A stretch of 32,729 nt of DNA from Deltaproteobacteria bacterium. Its GTDB lineage: Bacteria; Desulfobacterota; Syntrophia; Syntrophales; UBA2210. The notes under the pieces were generated by a model. It worked only from the letters and a program-made list of their open reading frames with translations. It ran no database searches and was not told the DNA's origin. Made by a program: the position numbers and the translations under genes. Every line of letters begins with the position of its first letter. The first letter of the stretch is position 1. This document shows positions 1-9,489 of this stretch, in pieces. The stretch is taken from assembly GCA_019313385.1 (NCBI GenBank), contig JAFDBG010000008.1, positions 1-32,729 of the forward strand. Reading direction: 5' to 3'.

Positions 1-152
1 GCAGGATGAGCTACCTTCAGGGCAATCGCATGCGGGTTCAGAAAGTCATATACCCATCCGGTGAACATAGTCGCCTCCATTGCACCTATCCAGGGTCCCG
101 GAAGTCCCTTCACCCATACTCCAAGTGACTCCCTCTTTAACAAGAACGTCAT
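1..152 (-). pseudogene. IS110-family transposase fragment (N-terminal part, runs off the window)
   Basis: On the minus strand an open frame beginning at an ATG at 152 and still open at base 1 contains LPGPWIGAMEATMFTGW followed by VYDFLNPHA and LKVAHP. This matches the conserved block of IS110-family DEDD transposases (a stretch ending 'EA..GW..D.L' then 'V.AHP' in the RuvC-like N-terminal domain). Only about 20 residues precede the block, whereas full members have about 50-60, and the upstream frame is closed by a TAA, so the 5' end looks lost. The rest of the gene, if present, lies left of the window. Recognition rests on memory of the family motif, not on an alignment. Confidence 0.5.
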
Positions 153-175
153 TTTGAATGTTGCCAACGTTATAG

Positions 176-610
176 GCCGCGAAAGGCAAGAGTCTCCTTA
201 TCAAAACTGTCTCTCTCGTTCTTGCCATATCCCGCGAAGATTTCCTTGAATTCCTTCAACTGATAAAAGCAGGAAAACGGATAGAAGGATATATCGACCT
301 TCCCCCCGTTAAAGAATGGTTTGGCCTCTACCAGAATCACAGACAAGTCTATAAAGGAGTGACAGATATACTTCGTCAATTGAACGATGAAACGGCAAAA
401 CTTGTAGACTTTTATGAAGATACACTTTCCGGTTTCCATATGCTCAAGCAGTTCACCACTTTAGAATGGAACGACATGCTAAGTGACCTCACCCCGGAAG
501 GCAAAAGGGGGTTATTAGATACAACAAACAGCAGAGCAAAAGAGCTCAATGATTTTATCGTAAACGATGCCATAAACGATGAAGAAGGTTTTGAGGAGCT
601 GAGCGAATAG
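176..610 (+). pseudogene. Unrecognised ORF without a start, probably 5'-truncated
   Basis: The frame is open from just after a TAG at 173-175 to a TAG at 608-610 (about 144 codons). It has a plausible coding composition (acidic, helical, rich in Leu, Glu and Asp) and ends in GFEELSE. The first usable start is a GTG at 359, which has an AAAGGA stretch only 1-2 bases ahead, too close for a normal ribosome binding site, and would discard convincing sequence such as DFLEFLQLIKAGKRIEGY. I do not recognise the family. It sits directly against the IS110-like fragment on the opposite strand, so truncation by that insertion is a reasonable inference. No membrane segment or catalytic motif is visible. 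Confidence 0.4.
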
Positions 611-1183
611 GTAAATATCCGTTTAAAAAAATGGGGGTGTCGTTAAAATACACAAACGATGGAGTGATTATTATGCCAATGAGACAATAACGGTACAAGT
701 GTCGACACAACCGATATAGCAACCAGACAGACATACTGATATGCTCATATTCAAGATTGGTAAGAGGACTGCCGATTGTGAGTATTAGAATGATCCTTTA
801 GGGACAAGAAGGAAAGCGATCTACATCGAGGAATATCTTGAAAAATAATTAGGGGGTAAGCCAAGAATGCAAAAAATAAGTGCAAAAACTGTTTTTCTTT
901 CTGTTATCGACAATCTGGCAACGTCGGTAAACTTTGATGGTTTCAGATGGTAAACAATATTTGATGGCACACTTTCCATTTGACATAATATTGATGGTGT
1001 CGTAAAAAGTTCCAGAATCGTTATACCGGGCTTGATCCGGTATCCAGAAGCTGTTGAATTTACTGGATTCCGGCTTCCGCCGGAATAACGAAAAATGGCG
1101 TTTTCTGACTTTTTACAAATGCGTCAATATTGAGTATTCGATAGTTCACTTAACCATATACGTCTTATACCTTTCAGTCGATA
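611..1183. other. Non-coding or decayed stretch with a repeat element
   Basis: No convincing gene. Short reading frames are broken by stops every 20-40 codons. The right part (about 999-1124) is the REP/MITE-like repeat annotated separately. The left part, AT-rich with fragments such as 'IYIEEYLEK' in one frame, could be gene debris but cannot be assigned. Confidence 0.5.
999..1124. repeat. REP/MITE-like dispersed repeat, copy 1 (short form)
   Basis: The element is bounded by inverted TCGTAAAAAGT and ACTTTTTACAA ends. It holds two perfect hairpins: ATACCGG (1023-1029) with CCGGTAT (1037-1043), and ATTCCGG (1067-1073) with CCGGAAT (1080-1086). The left half matches the left half of the longer copies at 12111-12431 and 17141-17440. 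It has no coding capacity, so any mobility would need a transposase acting in trans. Confidence 0.75.
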
Positions 1184-1210
1184 GTGATTATCATTGCGGA
1201 GGAACTTCAG

Positions 1211-2719
1211 ATGAAAGATGAATTAAGGAATAATTTTGAACCGGTTGAAGATGTGTCCACCTCAAACCAGAAAATCAAGGAACTGGAACCGTCTGAATCA
1301 GAGCACAAATGGGCACAGGGAGCGTTAACCAAGAGTGAAGAGAAATTCCGCAAAGCCTTTTATATCAGTCCAGATTCCATAAGCATTACCCGTCTCGAAG
1401 ACGGCATGTATGTCTCAATTAATCCCGAGTTTACCAGGATTTTGGGATATACCGAAGAGGAGATCATCGAAAAGACCTCCATAGAATACAACATCTGGGA
1501 CAATATTGAGGACAGGCAAAGACTGGTAGACGGATTGAAAAAGGACGGGGAAGTCAATAACCTTGAAGCCGCCCTTAGAGCAAAAGTCGGCGATATCGTA
1601 CAAGGGTTAATGTCAGCCTCTATAATTGACCTCGATGGTGTTCCCCATATTCTCAGTATTACCCGTGATATTACCGCCCGCAAGCGGGCGAAGTCAGAAC
1701 GAGAGGATGCTCTTGGGGCGTTGCGGGAGAGCGAAGAAAAATATCGCTTTTTGGTGGAACAGATGAAGGACACCGTCTGGACGGCCGACATAAGCATGAA
1801 ACCTACCTATGTGAGCCAATCCAGTACGAACAATTTGGGTTTCACTCCAGAAGAGCGGGTGCGGCAGGATCTGTCGGAAATGGTGACACCGGAAACATAT
1901 TCGAAGATTGTGGATGTATTGGCTCGGGAACTGGAGAAAGAACAGGAGGGAACCGCCGATCCCGACAGGTCTATTGCAATAGAGATGGAATACTATCATA
2001 AGGATGGTCATACACTGTGGTTAGAAAATAGGATTCACGCGATTCGCAATAACGACGGCAGACCCGTGGGCTTTCACGGAGTGTCTAGAGACATCACCAA
2101 GCGCAAGAAAGCAGAAGAAGACCTGAAAGAAACCCTCGAAAACCTCAGGAAAGCGCTTGGAGCCATCGTTCAGGTTATGGTATTAGCAATGGAGACCAGA
2201 GATCCCTATACCGCCGGTCACCAACTCCGAGTTGCCGATCTTGCCCGTGCTATTGCAACAGAGATGGGATTACCTAAGGACAAAATCGAGGAAATCCGGA
2301 TTGCAAGTTCCATCCATGACATGGGGAAGCTATCCATCCCCGCGGAGATATTGTCTAAGACCGCAAAACTGTCTGAGCTTGAGTTTTCCATGATTAAGGA
2401 ACACCCTATGAAAGGATACAAATTTTTGAAGGATATAAAACACTTCCAACACCTGGGAGAGATTGTCTACCAGCACCATGAGCGGATGGATGGTTCAGGC
2501 TATCCAAGAAATCTGAAGGGGGATGACATTCTTATTGAAGCCCGAATTCTGGCTGTTTCCGACGTGGTGGAAGCCATGTCCTCCCACCGACCCTATCGTG
2601 CGGCCTTGGGCATTGATGCGGCTCTGGAAGAAATCGAGAAGAATAGAGGAACCCTTTACGATAATGATGCTACAGATGCTGGTCTGAGATTGTTTAGAGA
2701 AAAAGGTTATCAACTTTGA
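1211..2719 (+). CDS. PAS-PAS-HD-GYP protein, probable cyclic-di-GMP phosphodiesterase
   Basis: The protein has about 502 residues. Two PAS sensor modules come first (about 43-165 and 175-300, each ending in an 'ITRDITARKRAK' or 'VSRDITKRKKAE' linker). A C-terminal HD-GYP domain follows, with the metal-binding HD pair at 369-370 (SSIHDMGK) and the HHERMDGSGYP signature, its GYP starting at residue 430. HD-GYP domains hydrolyse cyclic-di-GMP to pGpG or GMP, and the PAS modules presumably sense a small ligand or redox state. There is no membrane segment or signal peptide, so it should be cytoplasmic. The frame is open from a GTG at 1184, but the ATG at 1211 has GGAGG eight bases upstream and is chosen. 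It stands alone among decayed accessory sequences. All key catalytic residues are present, so it looks functional. Confidence 0.88.
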   Translation: MKDELRNNFEPVEDVSTSNQKIKELEPSESEHKWAQGALTKSEEKFRKAFYISPDSISITRLEDGMYVSINPEFTRILGYTEEEIIEKTSIEYNIWDNIEDRQRLVDGLKKDGEVNNLEAALRAKVGDIVQGLMSASIIDLDGVPHILSITRDITARKRAKSEREDALGALRESEEKYRFLVEQMKDTVWTADISMKPTYVSQSSTNNLGFTPEERVRQDLSEMVTPETYSKIVDVLARELEKEQEGTADPDRSIAIEMEYYHKDGHTLWLENRIHAIRNNDGRPVGFHGVSRDITKRKKAEEDLKETLENLRKALGAIVQVMVLAMETRDPYTAGHQLRVADLARAIATEMGLPKDKIEEIRIASSIHDMGKLSIPAEILSKTAKLSELEFSMIKEHPMKGYKFLKDIKHFQHLGEIVYQHHERMDGSGYPRNLKGDDILIEARILAVSDVVEAMSSHRPYRAALGIDAALEEIEKNRGTLYDNDATDAGLRLFREKGYQL

Positions 2720-2825
2720 TGGGCATAATTTCGAATAGTAATTCTCACCGCAATTCTGAGTTTAAAGTCGAGTAGTTGTAACTGTAGTTGAAGGCGATAA
2801 CAAGGACACCTTCCCTACCCTGAAT

Positions 2826-2834
2826 CCCCCCCCC
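2826..2834. repeat. Homopolymeric C tract (C9)
   Basis: A run of nine C lies just upstream of the integrase remnant. Such tracts are prone to slippage or sequencing error. Here no upstream frame resembles the missing integrase N-terminus, so correcting the run would not restore a full gene. Confidence 0.5.
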
Positions 2835-2845
2835 TTTAAATATTC

Positions 2846-3256
2846 ATGCGCCGATGGAAGAACCGGGAGCAGGACGAGTGGGTCTTCCACAATAAACGAA
2901 CAGGCTCGCGTTACAACTCGCGGCCAAAGCTAATGCCTTCCCTATGCAAACGTGCGGGGATCCCCTACTACGGATTTCACCCTATCCGGCATTTTGTATC
3001 AAGTTATCTGAAAAACACCGCAAAGGTCGAGACAAAGGTACTCCAACAGCTTTTAGGCCACAAAGACGAGAGGACAACCGAGATATATTTACACTCCGTG
3101 GTCGAGTCTGAAAAAGCTGCCACGGATGCCCTTGTTTTGCCCGTTTTTGCACCAAAAAATGAAAAAGCACACAATGGGGGGCCACAATCTAAAGAGGGTG
3201 GCGCTGCTGGCGGGGCTCAAGTAGTTGATTTTATTGGTCGGGGCGGCAGGATTTGA
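2846..3256 (+). pseudogene. Truncated tyrosine recombinase/integrase (catalytic C-terminus only)
   Basis: This is about 136 codons, against roughly 300-400 for an intact phage-type integrase. The visible part is the C-terminal catalytic domain: FHPIRHFVSSYL carries the H-x-x-R box, LLGHKDERTTEIYLHSV carries the LGH box and the nucleophilic Tyr. The N-terminal core-binding and SAM-like domains and the first catalytic Arg are absent, and the frame is closed upstream by a TAA at 2837-2839. The last codons ([11 protein letters not shown]) run into the 3' end of the tRNA-Pro gene on the other strand. Integrases commonly sit like this beside a tRNA attachment site, so the remnant marks a former island or prophage end extending to the left. 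It is very unlikely to be active. Confidence 0.8.
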
Positions 3257-3311
3257 ACCTGCGACATCCTGCTCCCAAAGCAGGCGCGCTGCCAGGCTGC
3301 GCTACGCCCCG
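3235..3311 (-). tRNA. tRNA-Pro (anticodon TGG)
   Basis: The reverse complement starts CGGGGCG and ends CGCCCCG-A-CCA, giving a perfect 7-bp acceptor stem and an encoded CCA. The D arm (GCGC / GCGC), the anticodon arm CTGCT-TTGGGAG-CAG with anticodon TGG, and the T arm GCAGG-TTCAAAT-CCTGC are all present, 77 nt in total. It lies about 30 bp after rdgB in the same direction, so it may be read from the housekeeping transcript. Its 3' end overlaps the integrase remnant, consistent with use as an attachment site. Confidence 0.95.
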
Positions 3312-3340
3312 AATGACGGGAAAAGTTTGTGCTTTCTAGT

Positions 3341-3976
3341 CTATCTGACTTGTTTCTGCAAGCTTTTTTTGAGTTTGGCAAAGGCTATCGCCCTGTGACT
3401 GATCCTGTTTTTTGTCTCAGGATCAAGCTGGGCAACTGTTTTACCGTATTCAGGCACGATAAACACTGGATCATAGCCAAAGCCTTCACTGCCTGCCTGC
3501 TCTGTGGTTATTTTTCCCTCCAGCTTACCTTCAAAGGTTTCGAAGGTTCCGTCTGGCCGGTATAAAACCAGCGCGCATTTGAACGCCGCACCCCTTTTTT
3601 CTGTGGGAACGTTCTCTAATTCCTCCAAGAGCTTGAGAACGTTTCTTTCATCTGTCGCCCCCGTTCCCGAATACCTGGCCGAATAAATACCGGGCGCTCC
3701 TTCCAGGTAGTCCACCTCCAGTCCCGAATCGTCGGCTATGATTGTCCCGCTGGTATATTCGGAGATAACTCGCGCCTTTTTCAAAGCGTTTTCAAGAAAA
3801 GTGTTGCCGTCCTCTATAATGTCCGGGGCATCGGGATAGTCAGACAGTGAAAAAAGGTTGACATTCATTCCCTCAAGCAGTGCCTTAAGTTCTTTTATTT
3901 TGCCCCCGTTTTTTGAGGCAAAAACAATCTTCCGGTTTTCAGGTTCAGTCACTGATAAAGCCTCAAATGCTGTCAT
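3341..3976 (-). CDS. rdgB: XTP/dITP diphosphatase (RdgB/HAM1 family)
   Basis: The protein has 211 residues, about the family's usual 195-205 plus a short N-terminal extension. It hydrolyses non-canonical purine nucleoside triphosphates (XTP, dITP, ITP) to monophosphates and so sanitises the nucleotide pool in the cytoplasm. Signature segments are [12 protein letters not shown] near residues 19-30 (triphosphate-binding loop), ADDSGLEVD (catalytic Asp), [12 protein letters not shown], and [17 protein letters not shown] with the C-terminal SHRAIAF. The ATG overlaps the rph stop by four bases (ATGA), showing translational coupling. The rph-rdgB pairing is common in bacteria. An alternative start downstream near the [12 protein letters not shown] segment is possible. 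Confidence 0.95.
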   Translation of the reverse strand: MTAFEALSVTEPENRKIVFASKNGGKIKELKALLEGMNVNLFSLSDYPDAPDIIEDGNTFLENALKKARVISEYTSGTIIADDSGLEVDYLEGAPGIYSARYSGTGATDERNVLKLLEELENVPTEKRGAAFKCALVLYRPDGTFETFEGKLEGKITTEQAGSEGFGYDPVFIVPEYGKTVAQLDPETKNRISHRAIAFAKLKKSLQKQVR

Positions 3977-4695
3977 ATCTCTCCGAGTATATCTTTTTGC
4001 TTTTTTATGAGTTCGGAGATTCCTGTTGTCGCCACGTCGGTCATCCTGTCCAGCATATCGCGGCTGAAGGGCTCTGCCTCAGCGGTTCCCTGAACCTCAA
4101 CAATTCCTCCGCTTCCGGTCATTACAAAATTCATATCAACATCGGCGCCTGAATCTTCTTTGTAGTCAAGATCAAGAAGGACCTCGCCGCCAACAATCCC
4201 GACACTGATCGCGGATATAAAGTCCTTTACAGGAAACCCTTTTATTTTACCCTCTTCTCTCAATCCTCGAAGGGCATCCACCAGCGCTATGAATGCACCG
4301 GTTATGGACGCGGTTCTCGTGCCTCCATCGGCCTGTATTACATCGCAGTCAATATAGATCGTCCTTTCACCAAAGGCATTCAGGTCTGTTACCGCGCGTA
4401 GCGACCTTCCTATCAATCTCTGGATCTCGTGCGTTCTCCCCTTGACCTTGCCGCTGGACGATTCTCTTCTGCTTCTCGAAGATGTGGACATCGGAAGCAT
4501 GGCATATTCCGCCGTCAGCCACCCCTTCCCGGAATTTCTCAAAAAAGGCGGAACCCGATCTTCAAGAGAGGCTGTGCATATCACGCGCGTGTTACCCATT
4601 TCTATGAGCGTTGATCCCTGCGCGCTTGTAATAAAATTTCTGGTTATCTTTAGCTGCCGCATTTCATTCCATTCGCGGCCGGTTATTCTTTTCAT
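3973..4695 (-). CDS. rph: Ribonuclease PH
   Basis: 240 residues, the normal length. RNase PH is a hexameric phosphorolytic 3'-5' exoribonuclease that trims tRNA 3' ends. Visible family features are [18 protein letters not shown] near the N-terminus, the [16 protein letters not shown] segment with the RNA-binding arginine cluster after it, [30 protein letters not shown], and the [12 protein letters not shown] metal-site segment. It sits between the amidase and rdgB genes with four-base ATGA overlaps on both sides, so the three are certainly co-translated. Confidence 0.96.
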   Translation of the reverse strand: MKRITGREWNEMRQLKITRNFITSAQGSTLIEMGNTRVICTASLEDRVPPFLRNSGKGWLTAEYAMLPMSTSSRSRRESSSGKVKGRTHEIQRLIGRSLRAVTDLNAFGERTIYIDCDVIQADGGTRTASITGAFIALVDALRGLREEGKIKGFPVKDFISAISVGIVGGEVLLDLDYKEDSGADVDMNFVMTGSGGIVEVQGTAEAEPFSRDMLDRMTDVATTGISELIKKQKDILGEI

Positions 4696-5390
4696 GATGC
4701 CTCACCAGTAGAAAAATATTCTTTTATGCTTTTGGTTAACGCGTCGGCAACAACCTTCTGAAATTTCTTATCTTTCAGCTTGTTTTTGTTTTTAATATTT
4801 GTTGCAAAACCTATTTCCAGCAGAACGGCAGGCGCTTCCATAGATTGAAGAACAAGGACCGGCGCGTTTATCAATCCCCTCCCCTCGCGTGGTAGCACCC
4901 TTCCCATATTATTTTGGACTATCTGGGCAAACCGGACGCAGCTATTCAGATACTTGGTTTGATTCATGTCTTTTAGTATTTCTCCTGAGCTGCTCTTTTT
5001 AGCGGATGGAATATCAGAGACAGGATAATAAATCTCATATCCCTTTGCATTAAGTCCAAAACCGGCATTGACATGAAGGCTTATAAAGAGATCCGCATTC
5101 GACTTTTCTTCGAGCTTTTTCCTGTTTGTCGTAGAGACATCCCTGTCATCCAATCGTGTGAGCCGTATTTTTATATTATTCACACGGGATAGATTTTCCC
5201 TCACAAGCCTTGCGACGGCAAGGGTTACATCCTTTTCATGAACGCTTCTGGACAGGGTTACGCCTATGTCACTGCCCCCGTGACCCGGATCTATTACCAC
5301 AACATGCTTCGCAGCGGCCGCGGATACTGGGAAAATCAGCAACATAAATAGGATTACAACACGCGTCAGTCTTTTTGATTCTGCAATCAT
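4692..5390 (-). CDS. N-acetylmuramoyl-L-alanine amidase (Amidase_3), exported
   Basis: A 232-residue protein with a signal peptide ([10 protein letters not shown] then a hydrophobic run ending about residue 27, SAAAA). The rest is an Amidase_3 domain, the zinc hydrolase that cuts the amide between MurNAc and the stem peptide in the periplasm. The four expected zinc or catalytic residues are present: H37 (DPGHGGSD), E52 (VHEKDV), H106 (ISLHVNA) and E192 (LLEIGFATN). There is no AMIN or SPOR/LysM targeting domain, so it is a minimal AmiC-like enzyme. An ORF start at 5390 is preceded by an AGGGGAT-like ribosome site. Its stop overlaps the rph start. The gap to the rel gene is about 46 bp, so it is probably in the same transcript. 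Confidence 0.93.
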   Translation of the reverse strand: MIAESKRLTRVVILFMLLIFPVSAAAAKHVVVIDPGHGGSDIGVTLSRSVHEKDVTLAVARLVRENLSRVNNIKIRLTRLDDRDVSTTNRKKLEEKSNADLFISLHVNAGFGLNAKGYEIYYPVSDIPSAKKSSSGEILKDMNQTKYLNSCVRFAQIVQNNMGRVLPREGRGLINAPVLVLQSMEAPAVLLEIGFATNIKNKNKLKDKKFQKVVADALTKSIKEYFSTGEAS

Positions 5391-5436
5391 TTTATCCCCT
5401 GTCGTAAGATTCTTTGCGCTGGTTTAGTACAGCAAT

Positions 5437-7647
5437 TTAATGCCGGATGTCAATATTTTCGTGTGATTTGTTCTTTTTGGTACTGCGAAACGGCCCTCGC
5501 ATCCTTTCAACTGATAAAACACTCTTTAATTTCTTCAACTCGGCAATAATTATGTTAAGCTGCTTAAGGTCTTTTATGTCCAGATGAAAGTCACAAATCG
5601 CGTTATTGCCCGGCGTTGCGTTAATATTGACATGGGTCGTATTTATTCCCAGAGAATATATGACATTGCTCAGCTCGGACAAAAGTCCTTTCTTATCAGT
5701 GCAGGTTACTATAATACCAACCGAGAAGGTCTGTTTTTCATCCACGTTCCACTGTGCGTCAATTATCCTTTCAGTGTCCATTTCTCTTGCCATGGGACAA
5801 TCAGATACATGAATAGTTATGCCCCTTCCCCGTGTTACACAGCCGACTATATCATCTCCCGGAAGAGGACTACAGCACTTGGCAAATCGCACCATGATAT
5901 TATCAATTCCTGTGATGGATATGCCCGCGTCTGATGGAGCTTTTTTGAACTTATCCTTGACCCTGTCCAGAATTCCCCTTTTTTCGTTTTTCTCTTCCGC
6001 CTCATCATCATGCAACAACTGATGCGTCACATGTTTTGCCGACATTTTTCCATAACCTATAAGAGCCAACAGGTCATCAACCGCGGCCAGAGAATGTTCC
6101 TCCAATATGGCGCTGAATTCGTTCGCCTTGACCAACTGGCTGAACTTCAGAAGGTGTCTCTTAAGTTCTCTTTCAAGAATATCCCTACCGAGTATGATGC
6201 TCTTCTCACGTTCTTCTGTCTTGATCCACTGTCTTATCTTGGATACAGCTCTCGATGTCACAGCATATTTCAACCAGTCTTTGCCGGGATAATGCCCGGA
6301 CTGGGTCATAACCTCCACTGTATCGCCGTTTTTGAGCTGGTACTTCAGGGGAACAATGCTTCTGTTCACTTTTGCCCCTATGCATTGATTTCCCACATCG
6401 GTATGGACACTGTAGGCAAAATCAATCGGTGTGGCGCCCTTTGGAAAAGATTTTACGTCCCCCTTTGGTGTAAACACGTAAACTTCATCTGGATAGAGAG
6501 CCAGCTTCAGACTCTTCATAAACTCCCTGGCATCTTCTTGTTCGGTCTGCCCTTCAAGTAATTCTCTGAGTTTGTCGATCTGATCTTCATCCTCACCGGA
6601 AGAGACCCTGCCTTCTTTATACCTCCAATGAGCCGCGATACCCTTGTCAGCCCACTCATCCATCTCTTTCGTTCTTATCTGTATTTCCACCCGTTCCCCA
6701 TATGGACCGATAACCGTCGTGTGCAGGGAGCGGTAATTGTTCGCCTTGGGCATTGCTATATAGTCCTTGAAACGCCCGGGGACGGGCTTCCAGAGCGCGT
6801 GAATGACGCTGAGCACCTCGTAGCACTTTCTTTCCTCGTCTGAATCAAGGATTATTCTGAATGCCGTGAGATCGTAAACCTCATCAAAATTTAAATGCTG
6901 TTCGTGCATCTTCCTGAAAATGCTGTAGAAATGTTTGGCTCTTCCTCTGACTTCTCCTTTCAGGCCAAAGTTTTCTATCTGCCGCCTGATTATATCCCTT
7001 ACCCCTTCTGTGTACCGGTTACGCTCTTCTTCATTTTTGTCCACACGTTCCATCAACTCATAATATCCATCCGGATGGAGGTATTTCAGCGACAGATTCT
7101 CCAATTCGTCCTTTATCCAGTTTATTCCCAGGCGCGCGGCCAGCGGGGCGTATACCTCAAGAGTTTCCTGTGCTATGAATTTTTGTCTGTTCGGGGAATG
7201 AAAATCAAGAGTGCGCATGTTATGGAGTCTGTCAACCAGTTTTATGAGGAGTATCCTGATATCGGAGGACATCGCCAGTATCATTTTTCTGAAGTTTTCC
7301 GCCTGACGCTCCATCTGGTCCCCAAAGGTTATCTTGCTTATCTTGGTCAAGCCATCCACGAGGAAGGCAACCTCTTTGCCGAATGCCTCCTCCACTTGCT
7401 CAAGGGTGGCCAGTGTGTCCTCAACGGTGTCATGCAGCAAACCGGTTATCAGCGTGGAGGTGTCAAGCCCCATTTCAAGCAGCATTCCGGTCACTTCCAG
7501 GGGATGGATAAGGTAGGGTTCTCCCGATAGTCGCAGTTGTCCCTGATGCACAGTTGCGGAAAATATGTAGGCCTTCTCTATCATCTCAAGGTCTTTCTGA
7601 GACAGATACTTCTGGCCTCTTTCCAGTATGTCAGTTATTCGTATCAT
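5437..7647 (-). CDS. spoT: Bifunctional (p)ppGpp synthetase/hydrolase (Rel/SpoT)
   Basis: The full-length Rel protein has 736 residues and controls the stringent response. Domains in order: HD hydrolase (about 25-180, with H34, H48, H72-D73 and E76-D77 in LLHDTVEDT), synthetase (about 234-360, with GRFKDYIAMPK, NYRSLHTTV and EIQIRTKEMDEWAD), TGS (about 387-450), a Cys-containing zinc-finger region (CC at 591-592, C603, C617) and ACT (about 641-716). Both catalytic centres look intact, so a bifunctional enzyme is expected, as is usual when a deltaproteobacterium has a single copy. It follows proS by about 60 bp in the same direction. The symbol rel or relA would be equally defensible. Confidence 0.95.
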   Translation of the reverse strand: MIRITDILERGQKYLSQKDLEMIEKAYIFSATVHQGQLRLSGEPYLIHPLEVTGMLLEMGLDTSTLITGLLHDTVEDTLATLEQVEEAFGKEVAFLVDGLTKISKITFGDQMERQAENFRKMILAMSSDIRILLIKLVDRLHNMRTLDFHSPNRQKFIAQETLEVYAPLAARLGINWIKDELENLSLKYLHPDGYYELMERVDKNEEERNRYTEGVRDIIRRQIENFGLKGEVRGRAKHFYSIFRKMHEQHLNFDEVYDLTAFRIILDSDEERKCYEVLSVIHALWKPVPGRFKDYIAMPKANNYRSLHTTVIGPYGERVEIQIRTKEMDEWADKGIAAHWRYKEGRVSSGEDEDQIDKLRELLEGQTEQEDAREFMKSLKLALYPDEVYVFTPKGDVKSFPKGATPIDFAYSVHTDVGNQCIGAKVNRSIVPLKYQLKNGDTVEVMTQSGHYPGKDWLKYAVTSRAVSKIRQWIKTEEREKSIILGRDILERELKRHLLKFSQLVKANEFSAILEEHSLAAVDDLLALIGYGKMSAKHVTHQLLHDDEAEEKNEKRGILDRVKDKFKKAPSDAGISITGIDNIMVRFAKCCSPLPGDDIVGCVTRGRGITIHVSDCPMAREMDTERIIDAQWNVDEKQTFSVGIIVTCTDKKGLLSELSNVIYSLGINTTHVNINATPGNNAICDFHLDIKDLKQLNIIIAELKKLKSVLSVERMRGPFRSTKKNKSHENIDIRH

Positions 7648-7709
7648 ATTCTACAATTTACCCTGAGCTGATGCCCGGAGATCTTCGCAAAGCAACCACT
7701 TTTGCCCGA

Positions 7710-9428
7710 TCATGCGCACTTCAAACCGTCATTTATCGTCTTGGTGATAAACCCCCTGACTGTTTCAAGGGGTATTTTTTCGACCTCTCCAGATTTCCTG
7801 AATCTTACTTCAACCTTTCCCTCCGCGAGGCTCTTGGAACCCACGGTGATCCTGATGGGTATGCCTATCAGGTCGGCATCCTTAAATTTTACTCCCGCCC
7901 TTTCATTCCTGTCATCCAGTATGACCTCTATGCCATCCGCGACGAGACTGTCGTACAGTTCTTCGGCAGTCTTTGATAACTTCTCATCATTTATATTCAC
8001 CGGTGTGATTATCACCTGGAACGGCGCAATCGACATGGGCCATATAATACCATCTTCATCGTGACTCTGCTCTATGCAGGCCGCGGCCGTTCTGCCGATA
8101 CCGATACCGTAGCATCCCATAATCATGAGCTTTTCTTTGCCATCACTGTCAAGGAACGTGGCGTTCATGGCCTTGCTGTATTTCACTCCTAGCTTGAACA
8201 CATGTCCCACTTCGATGCCTCTGGCGATCCTGAGTTTTCCTTCGCAACGCGGGCATGGATCGTCTTCTCGTATCAATCTCAGGTCGGCATAATTCTGTAT
8301 CTCAAAATCTCTTCCGCTGTTGCAGTTCTTTATGTGATGATCTTCCTTGTTGGCTCCCACAACAAAATCCTTCATATTCATGAGGGAATAATCCGCGATA
8401 ATCCGGGACTTGATTCCTATGGGCCCGGCGAATCCCCTGGGAGATCCTGTAACCTCCAGGATGGTATCATCCATGGCGAGTTCGAGCGAGTCGCACCCGA
8501 GGTAATTTCTCAGTTTTGTTTCGTTTATATCCTCATCACCCCTTACCAGCACGGCGACAGGCTCGCCATCACTCATGAATATCATCGTTTTTACGACATC
8601 CTCGGGAGCAACACCCAGGAATGCGCTGACCTCTTCGATGGTTCTAACATCGGGAGTATGTACCTCCTCCATCGGGGAATAATCCACATCATGCTTTTCC
8701 TCGGGTCGTGCTATCTCGGCTTTCTCAAGATTCGCGGCATAATCGCAGGAGGTGCAATAGATCATCCCGTCCTCTCCGGAATCAGCCGTGACCATGAATT
8801 CATGGGAAAAGCTCCCTCCTATCGTGCCGCTATCCGCCTCCACCGGCCTGAAGGTGAGTCCAAACCGCGTGAATATCCTGATGTATGCATCGAACATCTT
8901 CTGGTAGCTTTCTTCCGCGCTCTGCTCAGTGGCATCGAAACTGTAGGCATCTTTCATGCCGAACTCCCTGGATCTCATAATACCGAATCTCGGCCGTATC
9001 TCGTCACGAAATTTCGTCTGTATCTGATAGAGATTCATGGGAAGTTGTCGGTATGTCTGTATCTCATCGCGCACCAGAGCGGTTATTACCTCTTCATGCG
9101 TCGGCCCGATACAGTAATCTCTGTTGTGTCTGTCCCTGACCCTCAGGAGCTCTTTTCCATACATCTCCCAGCGTCCCGATTCCACCCAGAGTTCGGCCGG
9201 CTGGACGGCGGGCATAAATACCTCCTGCGCGCCCGCCCGGTTCATCTCTTCACGAACAATATTTTCCACCTTCCTGATCACACGATAACCCAACGGCAGA
9301 TACGTGTATATTCCTCCCGCAAGTTTCCGTATCATTCCGGAACGCAACATAAGCTGGTGGCTCAAGATCTCCGCATCAGAAGGAGTTTCCTTTGTGGTCG
9401 GCAAAAACATCTCTGAATAACGCATCAT
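7710..9428 (-). CDS. proS: Prolyl-tRNA synthetase (bacterial type with editing domain)
   Basis: This 572-residue class II aminoacyl-tRNA synthetase charges tRNA-Pro. Motif 2 lies around residues 137-165 (TKFRDEIRPRFGIMRSREF, then GMKDAYSFD). The INS cis-editing domain that clears Ala-tRNA-Pro occupies about 225-405, the motif 3 segment IMGCYGIGIGRTAAACIEQ follows, and an anticodon-binding domain ends the protein. It starts with two adjacent ATGs (9428 and 9425) and either could serve. It lies 53 bp after ispG, an order common in Desulfobacterota. A tRNA-Pro gene is found downstream in the same strand direction. Confidence 0.96.
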   Translation of the reverse strand: MMRYSEMFLPTTKETPSDAEILSHQLMLRSGMIRKLAGGIYTYLPLGYRVIRKVENIVREEMNRAGAQEVFMPAVQPAELWVESGRWEMYGKELLRVRDRHNRDYCIGPTHEEVITALVRDEIQTYRQLPMNLYQIQTKFRDEIRPRFGIMRSREFGMKDAYSFDATEQSAEESYQKMFDAYIRIFTRFGLTFRPVEADSGTIGGSFSHEFMVTADSGEDGMIYCTSCDYAANLEKAEIARPEEKHDVDYSPMEEVHTPDVRTIEEVSAFLGVAPEDVVKTMIFMSDGEPVAVLVRGDEDINETKLRNYLGCDSLELAMDDTILEVTGSPRGFAGPIGIKSRIIADYSLMNMKDFVVGANKEDHHIKNCNSGRDFEIQNYADLRLIREDDPCPRCEGKLRIARGIEVGHVFKLGVKYSKAMNATFLDSDGKEKLMIMGCYGIGIGRTAAACIEQSHDEDGIIWPMSIAPFQVIITPVNINDEKLSKTAEELYDSLVADGIEVILDDRNERAGVKFKDADLIGIPIRITVGSKSLAEGKVEVRFRKSGEVEKIPLETVRGFITKTINDGLKCA

Positions 9429-9452
9429 TTCTCCTCAATTCGTCTTAATCTG

Positions 9453-9489
9453 GCCACTGATCACTGTTCACTGATCACTGATCACTGTC
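9453..9489. repeat. Short imperfect tandem repeat of CACTGAT
   Basis: Units related to CACTGATCACTG follow each other in the ispG-proS gap and overlap the ispG stop codon (TGA at 9482-9484). Each unit contains the TGATCA palindrome. The array may have formed by slippage and could modulate coupling between the two genes, but no function is evident. Confidence 0.7.

Noticed and set aside
8202-9416. 404-codon plus-strand ORF
   Set aside because: Lies wholly opposite proS, lacks a ribosome site and reads as antisense of conserved synthetase motifs.
9453-9489. CRISPR-like short repeats
   Set aside because: Units are contiguous without spacers and only a few bases long; no cas genes are present.
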